Source of the DNA: Falsochrobactrum ovis
GTDB lineage: Bacteria > Pseudomonadota > Alphaproteobacteria > Rhizobiales > Rhizobiaceae
Direction: 5' to 3'
DNA: 64,000 nucleotides
Assembly: GCF_003259955.1 (NCBI RefSeq)
Contig: NZ_QLMK01000001.1
Location: 434,001-498,000, forward strand
Shown: in pieces, positions 62,356 through 64,000 of the stretch
How the letters are laid out: every line of letters starts with the position of its first letter
Position numbering within the stretch: position 1 is the stretch's first letter
The notes under the pieces: model-generated
What the model was told of the DNA's origin: nothing
Databases searched by the model: none
The model's input: only the letters and a program-made list of their open reading frames with translations
Position numbers and translations under genes: made by a program

Positions 62356-63834
62356 TCAGACCCCGATTGGCATATGTTCGTCGCTGCGCTCTACTTTGCG
62401 CGGTGCAACGATTTCTTTCCACTGTGACAAGGCCCGATTAACCGCACTGTTGGGTTCGCGCTCAATAAAGCGGCCATCGCCGGGCTGGGCAGTGACCTCG
62501 CCTTTGTCATAGGCTATTCGGCCAAGTGATATGGTCTTGACCGGTAGCCCGGTCAGTTCAAACCCTTCGAACACATTGTAATCAATGGCGGAATGCTGTG
62601 TTTTTGCGGATACAGTCTTGGTCGCTTCCGGATCCCAGATGACAAGATCCGCATCCGCACCGGGCAAGATCGCGCCTTTTTGAGGATAAATATTAAGGAT
62701 CTTGGCGATATTGGTCGAGGTCACCGCCACAAATTCATTGGGTGTGAGCCGCCCCATGCGTACGCCTTGCGTCCAAAGAACGGGCATACGCTCCTCAAGA
62801 CCGCCGGTTCCATTCGGAATTTTTACGAAATTACCAACGCCAAAGCGTTTTTGCTCGGTAGTGAAAGCACAATGATCAGTTGCCACAACTTGAAGAGAAC
62901 CCGAGGCCAGCCCAGCCCACAAACTGTCCTGATTTACCTTGTCGCGAAATGGTGGCGACATCACGCGGCGTGCAGCATAATCCCAATCAGCATTGTGATA
63001 TTCGCTTTCATCCAGCGTTAGATGCTGGATTAGCGGCTCGCCAAAAACGCGCATACCCTTTTGCCGTGCACGGCGGATGGCTTCATGGCTCTGCTCGCAT
63101 GAGACATGCACAACGTAAAGCGGAACGCCGGCCTGATCGGCAATCATAATAGCGCGATTGGTGGCTTCCCCTTCCACTTCCGGCGGGCGGGAATAGGCAT
63201 GGGCCTCTGGACCATTATTGCCCTCGGCCATCAATTTGGCCTGCAATTGCGCGACAATATCGCCATTTTCTGCATGAACCAGCGGCATGGCACCAAGTTC
63301 TGCACAGCGTTGAAATGAGGCGAACATCTCGTCATCATTGACCATCAGCGCGCCTTTATAGGCCATGAAATGTTTGAAAGTGTTGATGCCACGCTTCACC
63401 ACTTCGGCCATTTCATTAAATGTGCGCTCGTTCCACCCGGTGATTGCCATATGGAAGGAATAATCGGTCCGCGCCTTGCCTGCTTTCTGGAACCATTCCT
63501 GAAGCGCTTCAAGAAGATTGCCTTCTGAGCTTGGTAACACGAAATCGACGACCATGGTTGTGCCGCCTGAAAGGGCTGCAGCAGTTCCGGTGTCAAAATC
63601 GTCGGATGAATAGGTTCCCATAAAGGGCATTTGCAAATGCGTATGCGGATCAATGCCGCCGGGCATGATATAGCAGCCTGAAGCGTCAATGATTGCATCG
63701 CCGGTAAGATCATCGCCAATCGCAACGATCTTTTCGCCTTCGATCAATATATCGGCTTTATAAGTGCGGTCCGCCGTGATGACAGTACCGCCCTTGATGA
63801 CCTTGCTGGCCGCATTATTGGCATTCCGTCCCAT
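62356..63834 (-). CDS. hydA: Dihydropyrimidinase (hydantoinase)
   Basis: A 492-residue metal-dependent amidohydrolase that opens dihydrouracil and dihydrothymine to N-carbamoyl-beta-alanine products. Zinc ligands: PGGIDPHTHLQMPF, the bridging carbamylated lysine in NTFKHFMAYKGAL, LVHAENGD, VVHVSCEQSHEAI and VATDHCAF. The start ATG 63834 gives MGRNANNAASKVIKGGTVITADRTY. It is preceded by a hydrolase gene that handles the next step, and followed by a transporter, giving uptake plus reductive degradation of pyrimidines. Confidence 0.94.
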   Translation of the reverse strand: MGRNANNAASKVIKGGTVITADRTYKADILIEGEKIVAIGDDLTGDAIIDASGCYIMPGGIDPHTHLQMPFMGTYSSDDFDTGTAAALSGGTTMVVDFVLPSSEGNLLEALQEWFQKAGKARTDYSFHMAITGWNERTFNEMAEVVKRGINTFKHFMAYKGALMVNDDEMFASFQRCAELGAMPLVHAENGDIVAQLQAKLMAEGNNGPEAHAYSRPPEVEGEATNRAIMIADQAGVPLYVVHVSCEQSHEAIRRARQKGMRVFGEPLIQHLTLDESEYHNADWDYAARRVMSPPFRDKVNQDSLWAGLASGSLQVVATDHCAFTTEQKRFGVGNFVKIPNGTGGLEERMPVLWTQGVRMGRLTPNEFVAVTSTNIAKILNIYPQKGAILPGADADLVIWDPEATKTVSAKTQHSAIDYNVFEGFELTGLPVKTISLGRIAYDKGEVTAQPGDGRFIEREPNSAVNRALSQWKEIVAPRKVERSDEHMPIGV

Positions 63835-63894
63835 CGTTCGTCGTTCCCCTTTTTGGTTTTATTGCGAACACTGAACAGTATTGGTGCCTTTAGT

Positions 63895-64000
63895 CTAACT
63901 TACAATTTCGGCAGTCTCCAATACAGCATGAAGCAGCACATCGGCCCCAGCCGATGCCCATTCTTTCGAAATTTCTTCGTCCTCATTGTGGCTTAGCCCA
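63895..64000 (-). CDS. Zn-dependent amidohydrolase C-terminus (beta-ureidopropionase / N-carbamoyl-amino-acid hydrolase family; partial)
   Basis: The last 34 residues of a protein lie at the window edge, stop TAG at 63895-63897: GLSHNEDEEISKEWASAGADVLL, then HAVLETAEIVS. The GxSHN motif followed by a helix with AGADVLLHAVL is the C-terminal end of M20-family Zn-dependent hydrolases such as beta-ureidopropionase. In this operon it would hydrolyse the carbamoyl product of dihydropyrimidinase. The remainder is outside the window. Confidence 0.8.
   Translation of the reverse strand, partial: GLSHNEDEEISKEWASAGADVLLHAVLETAEIVS

Noticed and set aside
1-64000. CRISPR array or insertion sequence
   Set aside because: No regularly spaced repeats, transposase frames or terminal inverted repeats were seen.

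Overview
The window reads as chromosomal sequence from an alphaproteobacterium of the order Hyphomicrobiales (Rhizobiales), most likely family Brucellaceae. The LuxR-solo/metH/cysD-cysNC-cysQ block and the murA/DUF2948/hisD/UPF0262/phosphatase/infA/maf/yacG/tRNA-Phe block match the Brucella-Ochrobactrum gene order I know. Base composition looks close to 50% GC, lower than Brucella, so a relative such as Pseudochrobactrum or Paenochrobactrum is a guess. There is no insertion sequence, CRISPR array or intact prophage, and nearly all of it is ordinary core and metabolic DNA.

Region by region. 1-9.8 kb: end of an unrecognised gene, a small membrane protein, cobalamin-dependent methionine synthase (metH) behind a 24-bp palindrome, a BabR/BlxR-like LuxR solo, and the sulfate-activation operon cysD-cysNC-cysQ. 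10-16 kb: tRNA-Pro, small membrane protein, lipocalin lipoprotein, HPP-CBS membrane protein, a Crp/Fnr regulator, a LuxR regulator with a degenerate receiver, and two secreted low-complexity proteins. 16.5-19.5 kb: aldehyde dehydrogenase, DUF779 protein and a LacI regulator. 19.5-25.6 kb (minus strand): a TPP-riboswitch operon thiD-thiO-thiS-thiG-thiE-thiY-tenA-thiX in which the transporter ATPase ThiZ is absent. 25.7-31 kb: copper ATPase copA with a CueR-type promoter, a tagatose kinase/aldolase-subunit pair, and the cueR gene. 31-38 kb: glutamate dehydrogenase and the soxBDAG sarcosine oxidase operon. 38-43.8 kb: an IclR regulator divergent from three genes of non-phosphorylating L-fucose catabolism, a manganese catalase and a fuculose-phosphate-aldolase-like gene. 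43.9-45.2 kb: a small accessory patch beside tRNA-Phe holding a DUF2971 gene and a 40-residue membrane peptide. 45.3-51.2 kb: conserved housekeeping block. 51.3-53.9 kb: tRNA-Thr with a gene remnant at its 3' end, a small membrane protein, tRNA-Arg and an orphan histidine kinase. 54-58.5 kb: RND efflux adaptor and pump. 58.6-64 kb (minus strand): reductive pyrimidine degradation (hydrolase end, dihydropyrimidinase) with a complete NMT1/THI5-type ABC transporter.

How the parts connect: methionine synthase, sulfate activation, sarcosine oxidase and glutamate dehydrogenase belong to sulfur, one-carbon and nitrogen metabolism. ThiXY lacks an ATPase, whereas the related pyrimidine transporter 36 kb away has one. 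The least explained parts are the pseudo-receiver LuxR with its two secreted neighbours, the DUF2971/small-peptide pair, and several perfect palindromes in divergent promoter regions (metH, gdhA/soxB, the IclR gene). I found no clearly new multi-gene system; these are the best candidates.
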